Source: Oscillospiraceae bacterium (GTDB lineage Bacteria; Bacillota; Clostridia; UMGS1840; HGM11507). Taken from it: DNA of 64,000 bases. Numbering within the stretch: position 1 is the stretch's first letter; each line of letters opens with the position of its first letter. Location of the stretch: NCBI GenBank assembly GCA_015068665.1, contig SVKB01000001.1, forward strand, positions 164,812 to 228,811, in the 5' to 3' direction. The translations under genes were made by a program, and so were the position numbers. Below are positions 9,497-19,427 of this stretch, piece after piece. The notes under the pieces were generated by a model that saw only the letters and a program-made list of their open reading frames with translations, was not told where the DNA came from and made no database searches.

Positions 9497-12400
9497 ATGA
9501 AGAGAATAATATCTGTGATAATTACTTTTGCTATGATACTTTCATTTATTCCTTTATCGGTAGTTGCTGCAGATGACGAGATAACCAATAAAATAGTATA
9601 CAGTGAAAATTTTGACAACTGTATATTCGATCTTCCCGGCGGTTTCAGGCCAATGGCTTATGCTATTCCCAGATGCTGGGTCCAGAGTGAGCATGCGGTA
9701 TCGGGAAGAGCACTGTATGTTTATGATGACTCACCCGGCGATGCTTTTATCCTGTACGGACCCGCATTTGATATTAAACCCGGGGAGTACTACACAGCCC
9801 AGGCGCAGATGTATGTTCCTTACGGTACAATAAGCTTGTATTTAAAGTTTTATGATTCATCCGATAAGGAAATCCTTTCATGGTATACTGCAGCTAATGT
9901 AACCAGTGGATTTACGCCTGTAACAACAATTAATAAGGCACCTGATAATGCGGTAACGGCAAGAGTATGCTTTGCAACGGGTGCACCTTACCAGGCAAAT
10001 GCATATTATGATGATGTTGTTGTTTACGAGGGAAAACTGGAAATTGATGATACTGTAATTATTGATCCGCCTGTTCAGAATGATGCGGTTAATGCAAAAA
10101 TCGTAGAGCCTTCAGGGGATAAGCTAAAATATAACTCCTATAATGAACAGGGCGACAAAATGGGCAACTTTTCACATGTAGGATTTTATAAGGGTGAATT
10201 TGAACTTCCTGATTCAAAAAATCTTCCTTTGGTGGCAACTATTACCCCCTCTGAAGATCCGAATGCAGATGATACCCAGCGTATTCAGAAGGTTATAGAT
10301 GAAGTTTATGATGAAGCAATTAACGATGACTTTAAGGTTATCAAAATAAAAGCCGGAAGATATAACATAAACAGAAACGGTATTTCATTAAAGCCGGGTA
10401 TTATTTTATCAGGTGAAGGTCAGGGACCAACCGGTACAATTCTTTATGCAACCGACCCTGTTGTTCACAATGTTGTAACAGCATCAGGCGGTATTCAGGC
10501 AAAGCTTTCTGAAGATGTTAATATCATAGATGAATATGTTAAATCAGGAAGCAATCAGTTTACTGTAGAAAAAGGCAAGGGCTCTATGTTTAAAGAAGGT
10601 GACCTTATACATATCCACCACCACGGAACAGAAGAGTGGAGTAAGGCAATGGGTATGTGGGGAGTTACCAACTATGCGGGAGCTATTACCTACTGGAAAG
10701 ACGGTCGTTTCAATGTAGATGAGAACAGAACTGTTACAAAAGTCGAAGGAGATACAATTACTGTTGATTTTTCTTTCGCTGTTCCCATGGCAAACACATA
10801 CTCGGTCCCTTATGTATATAAAGTATCAGAAGCTGCCAAGTGGAGACATATCGGAATTGAAAATTTAAGAGTTGAGTCTTATTATAACGGAATTCCGACA
10901 GACAATAATCACGCAGAAAACGGAATACATCTTGCAGGGGTTATAGACAGCTACATAAGAGATGTAAGCTTGAAGCATTTCAGAATGGCAGGTATCTGGG
11001 TTGACAAATCAACCAGCAGAGTAACAGTTAAAAACTGCTCAAATTTAGAGCCAATTTCCACTTTTGAAGGAAACAGAAGATACGGATTTCGAACATCAGG
11101 CTATCAGCAGCTTGTAGCAGGATGCTACTCTTATGCAGGTCAGCTTGACTATAATACAACAGGTAACTGTCCGGGGCCTGTAGTATTTAACGACTGTGTT
11201 TCTGATACAGGCTTTCACTCAAGTGAAAATCACGGCTTCTTTGCACAGGGGACGCTTTTTGACGGACTTTACTTTATATCCAATCAATACAGAGGTAATC
11301 TTCAGTTTATAAACCGTGGTTACTGGGGTGACACTGAGGCTCACGGCTGGTCTGCGGCCTCCTCAATAGCATGGAACTGTTTAAGCCCTTCAATTATCGG
11401 TAACAAATCGCCGATGACTTACGAAAACTTCATAGTAGGTATTTTTGGTTGGTATGATGATAAGTTTGCGGCTGATAAAAAGGTGCACCATGTAGATGAA
11501 GCTAAACAATATTTCAGAACCAGTGAAATGATGGAGCCTGCACCGGAAAACTTCGTAGACTATGAAAACAGTCCGGTAAACGGCGACTGTTATATAGAAT
11601 CTCCAACAGCACCTGTTGAGCCGCGTTCTCTTTACAAGGCTCAGCTTGCTGAAAGAATAACAGGCAACTTTAAAAATGCAAAACCCAATGCTCCGGTTCT
11701 TGCATCCCCGCGTGGCGATGATGTTTTAAAAACCAATGACATTTCCATTAAGGGCTTATTCCAGAAAGGTGCCGAAAAGATTACAATTTATGTTGATAAT
11801 AAAGCCTATGACGCTAAGCTTAACAATACTGACTACACCTTTGAGCTTAATATTAAATTGGATGACGGTATTCATAAGATTTATGCAACCCAGACAATTG
11901 ACGGAGTAGAAAGTACAAAAAATGCCGACAGATTCATAACTGTCAATAAGGAAAACGGATATCAGGATTATCTTGAAAGCCAATATGAATTTGAAAAAAT
12001 TCATCCTCTTATTAACTCGGATGTAATTTCTTACGATAAGTATCAGAACGAACATATGTCTCAGGTTGCAGATAAAATATCCGTTATGGTAAACAGAAAT
12101 CTCTTGGTAAGCGATGTTGACCCTGTTAATATAGACGGAAGAGTTCTTGTTCCGATGCGTGCTATATTTGAAGCTTTGGAATCAGAAGTTTCTTATGATG
12201 ATAAAACAAGAACAGCTCTTTCCAACCGTAAGGACGGAACTGTTATAAAAATAACAGCAGATTCCAATAAAGCTTATGTAAATGATAAAGAAAAAGAGCT
12301 TGATGTTCCTGCAAAAATTATAAACGGAAGAACAATGGTTCCGGTAAGATTTATTTCTGAAAACTTAGGCGCAGACGTAACCTGGAATGATAAGAGACAG

Positions 12401-12862
12401 ATGGTTATAATCGAAGGTGGCATTATGACTTATCCGCCTATTCATAATCTTCCCAATGAGCTTGGTGTATTTAAAGCTATTCAGTCAGGTGATGACGGAG
12501 CTGGAAAGGTTATCAGTTATCTGTTTGACGGAACAGATATGAACTGGGCAGTATCCACCGAAAATCCTAACGGAGCATACGGAATTTTTGATTTTGGTTC
12601 GGTAAGAAATATTAAGGATATGTATCTTGACTTTTATCTGGGCAATGACAGAGTATATACCTTTGATATTCTGGTTTCAGACGATAATAAAAACTGGACA
12701 ATTGCTTCCGAAAAAGCTCATTCATCGGGAACTAAGCTGGGATTTGAATCATTCCCTGTTAATGCTTCGGGAAGATATTTGAAAATCGTAGGATACGGAA
12801 GTACCAAAGCCAAATGGAACACGTACCACGAAATAGCATTTACAGAGGATAAGCAGAAGTAA
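9497..12862 (+). CDS. Secreted right-handed beta-helix protein with stalk and F5/8C domains, 1121 aa
   Basis: A signal peptide (1-25) leads to a CBM-like beta-sandwich at ~30-180 ('YSENFDNC', 'AYYDDVVVYEG'). A pectin-lyase-fold beta-helix follows at ~230-720 ('IKAGRYNINRNGISLKPGII', 'LSGEGQGPTGTILY', 'HFRMAGIWVDKS'). An Ig-like domain lies at ~740-815. A copper-amine-oxidase-N 'stalk' domain at ~862-973 carries the paired 'LVPMRAIFEALE' and 'MVPVRFISENLGADVTW' motifs. An F5/8C discoidin-like end fills ~985-1121. The fold suggests a polysaccharide lyase or hydrolase; no catalytic set can be named with confidence. AAAGGAGG precedes the start. The first ~835 residues are strongly similar to the 1741-aa protein at 20040, but the C-terminal modules differ. 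Confidence 0.85.
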   Translation: MKRIISVIITFAMILSFIPLSVVAADDEITNKIVYSENFDNCIFDLPGGFRPMAYAIPRCWVQSEHAVSGRALYVYDDSPGDAFILYGPAFDIKPGEYYTAQAQMYVPYGTISLYLKFYDSSDKEILSWYTAANVTSGFTPVTTINKAPDNAVTARVCFATGAPYQANAYYDDVVVYEGKLEIDDTVIIDPPVQNDAVNAKIVEPSGDKLKYNSYNEQGDKMGNFSHVGFYKGEFELPDSKNLPLVATITPSEDPNADDTQRIQKVIDEVYDEAINDDFKVIKIKAGRYNINRNGISLKPGIILSGEGQGPTGTILYATDPVVHNVVTASGGIQAKLSEDVNIIDEYVKSGSNQFTVEKGKGSMFKEGDLIHIHHHGTEEWSKAMGMWGVTNYAGAITYWKDGRFNVDENRTVTKVEGDTITVDFSFAVPMANTYSVPYVYKVSEAAKWRHIGIENLRVESYYNGIPTDNNHAENGIHLAGVIDSYIRDVSLKHFRMAGIWVDKSTSRVTVKNCSNLEPISTFEGNRRYGFRTSGYQQLVAGCYSYAGQLDYNTTGNCPGPVVFNDCVSDTGFHSSENHGFFAQGTLFDGLYFISNQYRGNLQFINRGYWGDTEAHGWSAASSIAWNCLSPSIIGNKSPMTYENFIVGIFGWYDDKFAADKKVHHVDEAKQYFRTSEMMEPAPENFVDYENSPVNGDCYIESPTAPVEPRSLYKAQLAERITGNFKNAKPNAPVLASPRGDDVLKTNDISIKGLFQKGAEKITIYVDNKAYDAKLNNTDYTFELNIKLDDGIHKIYATQTIDGVESTKNADRFITVNKENGYQDYLESQYEFEKIHPLINSDVISYDKYQNEHMSQVADKISVMVNRNLLVSDVDPVNIDGRVLVPMRAIFEALESEVSYDDKTRTALSNRKDGTVIKITADSNKAYVNDKEKELDVPAKIINGRTMVPVRFISENLGADVTWNDKRQMVIIEGGIMTYPPIHNLPNELGVFKAIQSGDDGAGKVISYLFDGTDMNWAVSTENPNGAYGIFDFGSVRNIKDMYLDFYLGNDRVYTFDILVSDDNKNWTIASEKAHSSGTKLGFESFPVNASGRYLKIVGYGSTKAKWNTYHEIAFTEDKQK

Positions 12863-12917
12863 ATAAATGCAAAATATATAAAATTATATATAAAAAATTA
12901 AAAAGGAGATGTCTACT

Positions 12918-15900
12918 ATGAAAAGAATCTTATCAGTCTTCCTTGCACTGGCAGTAATTTTATGTTCGACATCAGTAGTTTTCGCATCGGAAGACACAAC
13001 CGCTACAGAAATTTCTTCTGCAGCACAATTTGCTGAAATAGCAAATAATCTTTCAGGCAGTTATAAGTTAACGGCTAATATCACTCTTGATAAGGGTATG
13101 AGCGAAACTTTTGCCGGAACATTTGACGGTAACGGATATACCATAAATCTTGGCGATAATGCAACACAGGGTGTATTCGCAACCGTAAATAATGCTACAA
13201 TTAAGAATCTTACCGTTAAAGGTACTGTCACTGCAACTGTAAACGCAGGTGCCGTTGCAGGTGCGGCTACAGGAACAGTTACCTTTATAAACTGTAAAAA
13301 CTTAGCAGACGTTATGGCAAAAACTGCAGGCGCAGGCTATGTTGGCGGTATCTTAGGTAACGGATACGACGGATGTACAGGTGTAACCTTTGAAAACTGT
13401 GTAAACTACGGTAAGGTTGATGTAGCCGGAAATACCAAAAATAACTCTAACGGCGGTATCGTAGGTGTTGGCAAAAATGCAACAATTGACACCTGTGTAA
13501 ACTACGGTGAAATTGTAGGACAAAATAAGTCCGGAGGTTTAATCGGATGGAACACAAATAAGCTTACAGTATCAAACAGTGCTAACTTTGGTGCTGTTAC
13601 CGTTTCTGTTTCAGGCAGAGAAGGTCAGGCAGGCGGTGCTGTCGGTTATTTAGGCGGCAGTGCAACCGGTTCTTTGGCGAATTTCTTTAATGGAGGTCAG
13701 GTTAACGGTGGCGTTGTAGGTGTATATGCAGGTTCACCTTCAATTTCAAACTGCGTAAATGTTGGTACAACCGTAAATGCAATGGTTGGCAGTGGTACAG
13801 CTGCAACAAGTGGCTGTTACTTCCTTGAAGGAACAGATGCTGACTCAACAGGCGCAACCTCTAAAACATCAGATGAAATCAAAGCACTTAATCTTACAGG
13901 CTTTGCCAAACAGGAAGGCTACGATTATCCTCTTCCTTCCGGTATAGAATATATTACAAAAGAAGATGCAGAAATCGTTAGAATTTCAACTGCAGACGGC
14001 TTTAAGAAAATAGCAAGTGATCTTTCCGGAGATTATAAGCTTACACAAAATATAGATTTAAGTAATTGCGGTTATGTTGCTATTTCTGATTTTACAGGAG
14101 TACTTGACGGTAACGGATATACCATAGATCTTGGAACTAATGCAACACAGGGTGTATTTGCATCCGTAAATAATGCTACAATTAAGAATCTTACTGTTAA
14201 AGGTACTGTCACCGCAACTGTAAACGCAGGTGCCGTTGCAGGTGCGGCTACAGGAACAGTTACCTTTATAAACTGTAAAAACTTAGCAGATGTTGTGGCA
14301 AAAACTGCAGGCGCAAGCTATGTTGGCGGTATCTTAGGTAACGGATACGACGGATGTACAGGCGTAACCTTTGAAAATTGTGTAAATTACGGTAAGGTTG
14401 ATGTAGCCGGAAATACCAAAAATAACTCTAACGGCGGTATCGTAGGTGTTGGCAGAAATGCAACAATTGACACCTGTGTAAACTACGGTGAAATTGTAGG
14501 ACAAAATAAGTCCGGAGGTTTAATCGGATGGAACACAAATAAGCTTACAGTATCAAACAGTGCTAACTTTGGTGCTGTTACCGTTTCTGTTTCAGGCAGA
14601 GAAGGTCAGGCAGGCGGTGCTGTCGGTTATCTAGGCGGCAGTGCAACCGGTTCTTTGGCGAATTTCTTTAATGGAGGTCAGGTTAACGGTGGCGTTGTAG
14701 GTGTATATGCAGGTTCACCTTCAATTTCAAACTGCGTAAATGTTGGTACAACTGTAAATGCAATGGTTGGCAGTGGTACAGCTGCAACAAGTGGCTGTTA
14801 CTTCCTTGCAGGTAAAGGTACTGACTCAACAGGCGCAACCTCTAAAACATCAGATGAAATCAAAGCACTTAATCTTACAGGCTATGCTAAACAGGAAGGC
14901 TACGATTATCCTCTTCCTTCCGGTATAGATTACATTTCAAAAGAGGAAGCAGCAGCTGTAAGAATTTCAACTTCAGATGACTTTAAGAATATTATAGCCA
15001 ATGACCTTTCAGGAAGCTATGTTCTTACCACAAATATAGATTTAAGCACCGGCTATACTGCAATCTCAGGCTTTACAGGAGTGCTTGACGGTAAAGGATA
15101 TACCGTAAATCTCGGAAACAATGCAACACAGGGTATATTTGCAACTGCAAGTAACTGTACTATTAAAAACCTTACTGTTAAGGGTACTATTAATGCAACT
15201 GCAAACACAGGTGCTTTTGTAGGAAAAGTAGTTGCTGTAGGCAGCACTAAGGCAAAGGCTACCTTTATTAACTGTAAAAACTACGCGAATATAAGCTCTG
15301 TATCAGCTGCAGGCTATGTGGGCGGTATCTTAGGAAACGGATATGACGGATGCGACGGTGCAACATTTAGTAATTGTATAAACTACGGTTCAATTTACCT
15401 TTGGGATAACTCCAACAACGTAGATGCCGGCGGTATGGTAGGCGTTGTAAGAAACGCAGTAGTTGAAAACTGTATGAACTACGGCAGACTTGACGGTAAA
15501 AGATATACCGGAGGTTTAATTGGTTGGAGTACCAATAAGCTTGAGATTTCAGACTGTGCTAACTTTGGTGCTGTTTATTCCAGATCATTCGGACGAGCAA
15601 GAGGTGGCGCTGTTGGAAACTTAGGCTCTGCTTCAACAGGTTATATAAAGGATTTCTTAAATGCAGGTCAGGCTACAAACGGTGTTGCAGGCTCTAAAGA
15701 TGATACTTACACACCATCTATTTCAATTTCTTACTGTGTAAACGTAGCAACAACCGATTACGCTGTAACAAATATCGTAAACGCAGTACCGACTGAATGT
15801 TACTGTCTTGAAGATAAAAACAATACAGGAAAAGACGACCCAACCGACACAACAATTAAAACCTCTGAAGAAATGAAAGAACTTAAAATAACAGGCTTCA

Positions 15901-16586
15901 CAGTACCGGAAGATATTTACGGTGTTGAATATCCTGTACCAAGTACTTTAACACTCACAACAAATGAAGTAGTAGTTACAGCTGCAGAGGGCGGTTCAGT
16001 TTCCCCTTCAGGTACAGTTAAAGTAAACTACGGAAGAAGTGTTAACTTTAGGGTTACAGCTTCGGAAGGATACTATGCAGATGATTGCTCATATAACGGT
16101 GCAGTTATTACACTTAACAATAATAATGTTTATACAACACCTGAAATTAAAGCTTCCGCAACCTTCGATGCTCAGTTTGCAAAATTAGAAGATGTTGATG
16201 TATCTGATGCGGTACATATGTACAGCCCGTACACATCCTCAAAGGAAGATACTGAACACTACGGTAATAACGGTTCGGTTATTACCTTTGCAAGAGCTCC
16301 TAAGGTTGGACCTGTTACTGTTACCGAATGCGGACTTTTAGTTGACGAAACAAACGGTATGACAGCTGATGAGCTTGTATATGGCGCTAAAGAAGTAAGA
16401 GTGCTTGCATTTGACCTTGAAACAAAGAAATTAACAGAAAACGGTCACTACGGTATACTTATATACAACAACAGCTATACTGAGTCTAAGACTTATAAGG
16501 TTCGCGCTTATGCAAAATACAGCAACGGAAAAATTGCTTACGGCGATTTATCTGAAATAGCTTTTGGTGCTATCAGTGCTCAGTAA
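12918..16586 (+). CDS. Secreted GLUG-repeat giant with InlB-like and Fn3-like C-terminus, 1222 aa
   Basis: ATG 12918 is preferred because AAGGAG (12903-12908) abuts the in-frame ATG at 12909. The protein has a signal peptide (~1-24), three ~325-residue GLUG units and a C-terminal pair. The pair is an InlB/bacterial-repeat domain ('GGSVSPSGTVKVNYGRSV', ~1020-1090) and a ~110-residue Fn3-like end domain ('VTECGLLVDETN', 'YGILIYNNSYT', 'YKVRAYAKY'). There is no SLH, LPXTG or stalk domain. Units 1 and 2 are nearly identical at DNA level with an exact in-frame period of 981 bases, so recombination could add or remove units. The C-terminal pair recurs in the 20040 and 48537 proteins. The 45-aa peptide gene follows within 30 bases. 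Confidence 0.85.
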   Translation: MKRILSVFLALAVILCSTSVVFASEDTTATEISSAAQFAEIANNLSGSYKLTANITLDKGMSETFAGTFDGNGYTINLGDNATQGVFATVNNATIKNLTVKGTVTATVNAGAVAGAATGTVTFINCKNLADVMAKTAGAGYVGGILGNGYDGCTGVTFENCVNYGKVDVAGNTKNNSNGGIVGVGKNATIDTCVNYGEIVGQNKSGGLIGWNTNKLTVSNSANFGAVTVSVSGREGQAGGAVGYLGGSATGSLANFFNGGQVNGGVVGVYAGSPSISNCVNVGTTVNAMVGSGTAATSGCYFLEGTDADSTGATSKTSDEIKALNLTGFAKQEGYDYPLPSGIEYITKEDAEIVRISTADGFKKIASDLSGDYKLTQNIDLSNCGYVAISDFTGVLDGNGYTIDLGTNATQGVFASVNNATIKNLTVKGTVTATVNAGAVAGAATGTVTFINCKNLADVVAKTAGASYVGGILGNGYDGCTGVTFENCVNYGKVDVAGNTKNNSNGGIVGVGRNATIDTCVNYGEIVGQNKSGGLIGWNTNKLTVSNSANFGAVTVSVSGREGQAGGAVGYLGGSATGSLANFFNGGQVNGGVVGVYAGSPSISNCVNVGTTVNAMVGSGTAATSGCYFLAGKGTDSTGATSKTSDEIKALNLTGYAKQEGYDYPLPSGIDYISKEEAAAVRISTSDDFKNIIANDLSGSYVLTTNIDLSTGYTAISGFTGVLDGKGYTVNLGNNATQGIFATASNCTIKNLTVKGTINATANTGAFVGKVVAVGSTKAKATFINCKNYANISSVSAAGYVGGILGNGYDGCDGATFSNCINYGSIYLWDNSNNVDAGGMVGVVRNAVVENCMNYGRLDGKRYTGGLIGWSTNKLEISDCANFGAVYSRSFGRARGGAVGNLGSASTGYIKDFLNAGQATNGVAGSKDDTYTPSISISYCVNVATTDYAVTNIVNAVPTECYCLEDKNNTGKDDPTDTTIKTSEEMKELKITGFTVPEDIYGVEYPVPSTLTLTTNEVVVTAAEGGSVSPSGTVKVNYGRSVNFRVTASEGYYADDCSYNGAVITLNNNNVYTTPEIKASATFDAQFAKLEDVDVSDAVHMYSPYTSSKEDTEHYGNNGSVITFARAPKVGPVTVTECGLLVDETNGMTADELVYGAKEVRVLAFDLETKKLTENGHYGILIYNNSYTESKTYKVRAYAKYSNGKIAYGDLSEIAFGAISAQ
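13160..14890 (+). repeat. Two near-identical in-frame repeat units (period 981 bases)
   Basis: The stretch from about 13160 to 13900 reappears about 981 bases later with only scattered changes; for example 'ataactctaacggcggta' starts at 13441 and again at 14422. The period is 327 codons, so loss or gain keeps frame. The third unit of the gene is clearly more diverged. Confidence 0.85.
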
Positions 16587-16611
16587 TTTAAGATTAAAGG
16601 AGATGTGTATA

Positions 16612-16749
16612 ATGAAAAAATATTTAAAACCGCAGATCGAATCTTACGATATTATTTCAGCTGAAGGCATCAGCAGTCTTGGGGACTGGTTGGCTGAAAA
16701 CAGTGTTGATGATAATGTTGAGATAACCACTTTTACTTTAAACAGTTAG
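16612..16749 (+). CDS. Small peptide, 45 aa (paralogue of the peptide at 48370)
   Basis: ATG 16612 follows a strong AAAGGAGATG site at 16597-16606; an upstream in-frame start exists but has no such site. The peptide starts MKKYLKPQIESYDIIS, continues GISSLGDWLAENS and ends EITTFTLNS. It aligns along its length with the 48-aa product of 48370-48516: the K(K)YxKPxI opening, an 'I(S/A)S..L(G/S)(D/E)WL' core and an 'ITT(F/Y)x(L/V)NS' end. It has no signal peptide, membrane segment or cysteine. It lies 25 bases after the GLUG giant, in the same direction, and before a hairpin. Two translated-looking, conserved small genes beside the same class of exported protein suggest a linked job (chaperone, signal or modified peptide precursor). 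The function is unknown. Confidence 0.8.
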   Translation: MKKYLKPQIESYDIISAEGISSLGDWLAENSVDDNVEITTFTLNS

Positions 16750-16768
16750 TAAACTCCGGCCATAAAAG

Positions 16769-16805
16769 AAGCCAACCATCGGATTTTTCCTCTGATGGTT
16801 GGCTT
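16769..16805. terminator. Hairpin, probable end of the GLUG/peptide transcript
   Basis: AAGCCAACCATC (16769-16780) pairs perfectly with GATGGTTGGCTT (16794-16805). The + strand downstream lacks a clear T run, so it may be a partial terminator or an RNA-end stabiliser between the peptide gene and the lipoprotein gene. Confidence 0.55.
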
Positions 16806-16827
16806 AAAATAGAGAGGAATGATTACA

Positions 16828-18378
16828 ATGAAGAAAACAATATGCTTGCTTTTAGCTTTAATAATGATATTTAGTTTGGCAGCGTGTAATCCGGATAACA
16901 AAACATCTGTTAACAACAATCTGGATTTTGAAATCGGTGATACCGGCGGACTTAAGGTTCCCTTTGGCAACGGAGAAACCATTAAAATGATAGGTACCGA
17001 TGAAACCAACGGTGCAAGCAAATACATCTATGAAAAACTAAGTCAGATAACAGGACTTAATGTTGAACCTATGCTTATTCCCGTATCAACCGCTCAGGAA
17101 AAAATACGGGTGCTGTTAGGCAGCGGTGACCTTCCTGATGTTATAGGTGCCGGTGTGGGTGGACTTTCAACCATTAATGAACTGGCTATGCAGGGCGCCT
17201 TTGCAGCCGTAAGCGATCATCTTGATGAAATGCCAAATTTCCAGAGATTGTTTGGAAAAGACAGCGATTATAATTACATCTTTAAATCCTGTGCCGCAAA
17301 TGACGGAAAGCTCTATATTCTTCCTATTTACGAAATGCAAAGAAGAGTAAATCTTGGTATGCTTTACCGTAAGGATATTTTTGATAAGCACGGACTTACC
17401 ATGTGGAACAGTCCCGAAACCTTCTATCAGACTCTTAAAAAGCTAAAGGAACTGTATCCTGAAAGCTATCCTTTATCCTCCAAGCAGGGTGCTGCTCTTC
17501 TTTCAAGCTACGCAACTGCATGGGGAATAAAAGCGTATAACGTATATTATGATGAAGGGGCGAAAGCCTGGAAGTATTCCGATACAGACCCTAAAATGAA
17601 GGAAATGCTTGACTTCTTTAATAAGCTGTATAAAGAAGAGCTTCTTGACCCTGAATTCTTAACCAATACTCAGCCTGTGTGGACAAAGAAAATGGTAAAC
17701 GGAGATTCCTTTATTTCATTTGACTGGATAGGAAGACTTGATATGTTCGTTTCTCAGTCTACTATCCCGGGCTATGATTTAAGATATGCAAATCCCGTAG
17801 GTCCTAACCAGACTATAGAAACACTGCCTAAAATAAGTAATGCAGGTACTGTTGTTGCAAAGAATGACAATTCAGCTCTAACAATGAAGCTTATGGATTT
17901 CTTATATTCTGATGCAGGCGCTGAACTTATGACTTGTGGTGTCAGAGGTGAAACCTTTGAGGTTGACGAAAACGGCAAGGCTAAGTATTTAGGCTTTGAA
18001 GAAGGCAAAAAGATAGAAATTACCGACCTTGCAGAAAAGTACGGAATGTGGGTTCAGGGAACTTATACAAGAGTTGATAAGCGTTCCTGCTACTTTAACT
18101 TTACCGAAAGAGAACAGGAAGCTCAGGACTGGCCGGAAAAATGTAAGGGCTTGGAACCTGCTGACCCTGTTGTAAACTTCACAGGAGACGATGTTGCAGA
18201 GGTTTCAGATATATCCGGCAAGCTTTCAAAGAAATTTGAGGAAGTAATGTTTAAGTATATAGTTGGAACCGAAACAGGCGATGCTGCATGGGAAAAATGG
18301 TGTGAACAGGCTAAAAAGCTTGGTTCTGACAGATTAGTTGAATTATACAATAAAAGACATAAGGAATTAGGTCTGTAA
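16828..18378 (+). CDS. Extracellular solute-binding lipoprotein (ABC sugar transporter type), 516 aa
   Basis: ATG 16828 is chosen because GAGAGG (16812-16817) sits at good spacing from it and too close to the in-frame ATG at 16819. A lipoprotein signal with lipobox 'SLAAC' near residue 20 tethers the protein outside the membrane. The body fits the family 1/oligosaccharide-binding fold: 'VRVLLGSGDLPDVIG'-like N-domain sequence ('IRVLLGSGDLPDVIGA'), 'LGMLYRKDIFDKHGL', 'ETFYQTLKKLKELYPESYP' and a long C-terminal helix region. It should capture a complex oligosaccharide. No permease or ATPase gene is present in the window, so its membrane partners must be elsewhere. It stands alone after a hairpin and before a DUF4838-like gene. 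Confidence 0.9.
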   Translation: MKKTICLLLALIMIFSLAACNPDNKTSVNNNLDFEIGDTGGLKVPFGNGETIKMIGTDETNGASKYIYEKLSQITGLNVEPMLIPVSTAQEKIRVLLGSGDLPDVIGAGVGGLSTINELAMQGAFAAVSDHLDEMPNFQRLFGKDSDYNYIFKSCAANDGKLYILPIYEMQRRVNLGMLYRKDIFDKHGLTMWNSPETFYQTLKKLKELYPESYPLSSKQGAALLSSYATAWGIKAYNVYYDEGAKAWKYSDTDPKMKEMLDFFNKLYKEELLDPEFLTNTQPVWTKKMVNGDSFISFDWIGRLDMFVSQSTIPGYDLRYANPVGPNQTIETLPKISNAGTVVAKNDNSALTMKLMDFLYSDAGAELMTCGVRGETFEVDENGKAKYLGFEEGKKIEITDLAEKYGMWVQGTYTRVDKRSCYFNFTEREQEAQDWPEKCKGLEPADPVVNFTGDDVAEVSDISGKLSKKFEEVMFKYIVGTETGDAAWEKWCEQAKKLGSDRLVELYNKRHKELGL

Positions 18379-18422
18379 CAAACGACATAAGGTTTTATAT
18401 AAGCATAGAAAGAGGTACAAAT

Positions 18423-19364
18423 ATGAATACATGTTCACTACTTATTCATCCGCATGAGCTTTCAAAAAGCTGGATTGATCGTATGGTGAAAAATAAAATC
18501 CCCACAATAGCGCTACACCCTGTCGGTGGACCTAAATCTCATGAAAATCTTAAAGATTTAATTGAACGATGTAAGACTAAGGAATTTCAAAGTCTTATTG
18601 ACTATGCCTATGAAAATGGGCTTAATGTAGAATATGAAATGCATTCTATGAGTTATCTTTTACCAAGAGAGCTTTTCGAAAAAAAACCTGAATGGTTCAG
18701 AATAAATAAAGATGGTGTTCGTTCAAGCGATTGGAATTGTTGCGCACATAACGATGAGGCTCTTGATTATATTGCCGAGCGTGCAGCTGAGCTTGCAAAA
18801 TCCTTATACAGAAGCACTGACAGATATTTCTTCTGGCTTGATGATTCCCGTGATTCTGCATGCTATTGTGATAAGTGTAAGGGGATGTCCGCATCAGATC
18901 AGCAACTTAAAATTCTTAACCATATCTTAAGAAGATTAAAAAAGGATAATCCCAATGCGAAGCTTGCCTACCTTGCATACTTTGAATGCTTACAGCCACC
19001 GGTAAAGGTAAAGCCCGAAAAAGATATTTTCGTGGAATTCGCACCCTTCGACCGTGATTATCACAAGCCAATAGAGGGGAATAATCAGGGGGAAACCTTA
19101 ACCGAATTACTAAAAACATTCGGTAAGGATACCGCTAAAATCCTTGATTACTGGTACGATAATTCACTGTATTCGGATTATAAAAAACCGCCAAAAGAAT
19201 TTAGCGCAGATGTACCTGTTATTGAGGCTGACTTTGCCTACTACCGTAGGTTAGGTTTTGAAGATATAAGTTCTTTTGCATGCTATTTTGGCGACGATTA
19301 TACTGAACTTTACGGCGAAGTTGACATTTCTGCTTTTTCAAAGGCATATTATAATGGCTTATAA
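18423..19364 (+). CDS. DUF4838-like (glycosidase-type TIM-barrel) protein, 313 aa
   Basis: A cytoplasmic protein (no signal peptide) with features of DUF4838/glycosidase-like proteins: 'HSMSYLLPRELFEKKPEWF', a paired-cysteine 'DSACYCDKCKG' followed by 'SDQQLKILNHILRRLKK', and strands such as 'KLAYLAYFECLQPP'. In that family the barrel resembles alpha-glucuronidase or hexosaminidase barrels. The two DD/D pairs near 'FFWLDDSRDS' are possible active-site acids. At 313 residues it is a single-domain version, shorter than most members. AAAGAGG lies upstream of the start. It sits between a sugar-binding lipoprotein and a CBM9-like protein, so it likely acts on the imported oligosaccharide (inference). 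Confidence 0.65.
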   Translation: MNTCSLLIHPHELSKSWIDRMVKNKIPTIALHPVGGPKSHENLKDLIERCKTKEFQSLIDYAYENGLNVEYEMHSMSYLLPRELFEKKPEWFRINKDGVRSSDWNCCAHNDEALDYIAERAAELAKSLYRSTDRYFFWLDDSRDSACYCDKCKGMSASDQQLKILNHILRRLKKDNPNAKLAYLAYFECLQPPVKVKPEKDIFVEFAPFDRDYHKPIEGNNQGETLTELLKTFGKDTAKILDYWYDNSLYSDYKKPPKEFSADVPVIEADFAYYRRLGFEDISSFACYFGDDYTELYGEVDISAFSKAYYNGL

Positions 19365-19365
19365 G

Positions 19366-19398
19366 AATAATGCCACAGTACCTTACTGTGGCATTATT
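19366..19398. terminator. Long perfect hairpin between the DUF4838-like and CBM9-like genes
   Basis: A 15-bp perfect stem (19366-19380 with 19384-19398) closes a three-base loop. There is no T tract directly after it, so it may stabilise the 3' end or terminate weakly. Confidence 0.6.
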
Positions 19399-19427
19399 GA
19401 TATAGTTTAAAAATCCGGAGGTTTAAA

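Noticed and set aside
16612-16749. Calling the small peptides a RiPP precursor
   Set aside because: No maturase (radical SAM, LanM, YcaO), peptidase or exporter is visible in the window; left as unknown peptides.
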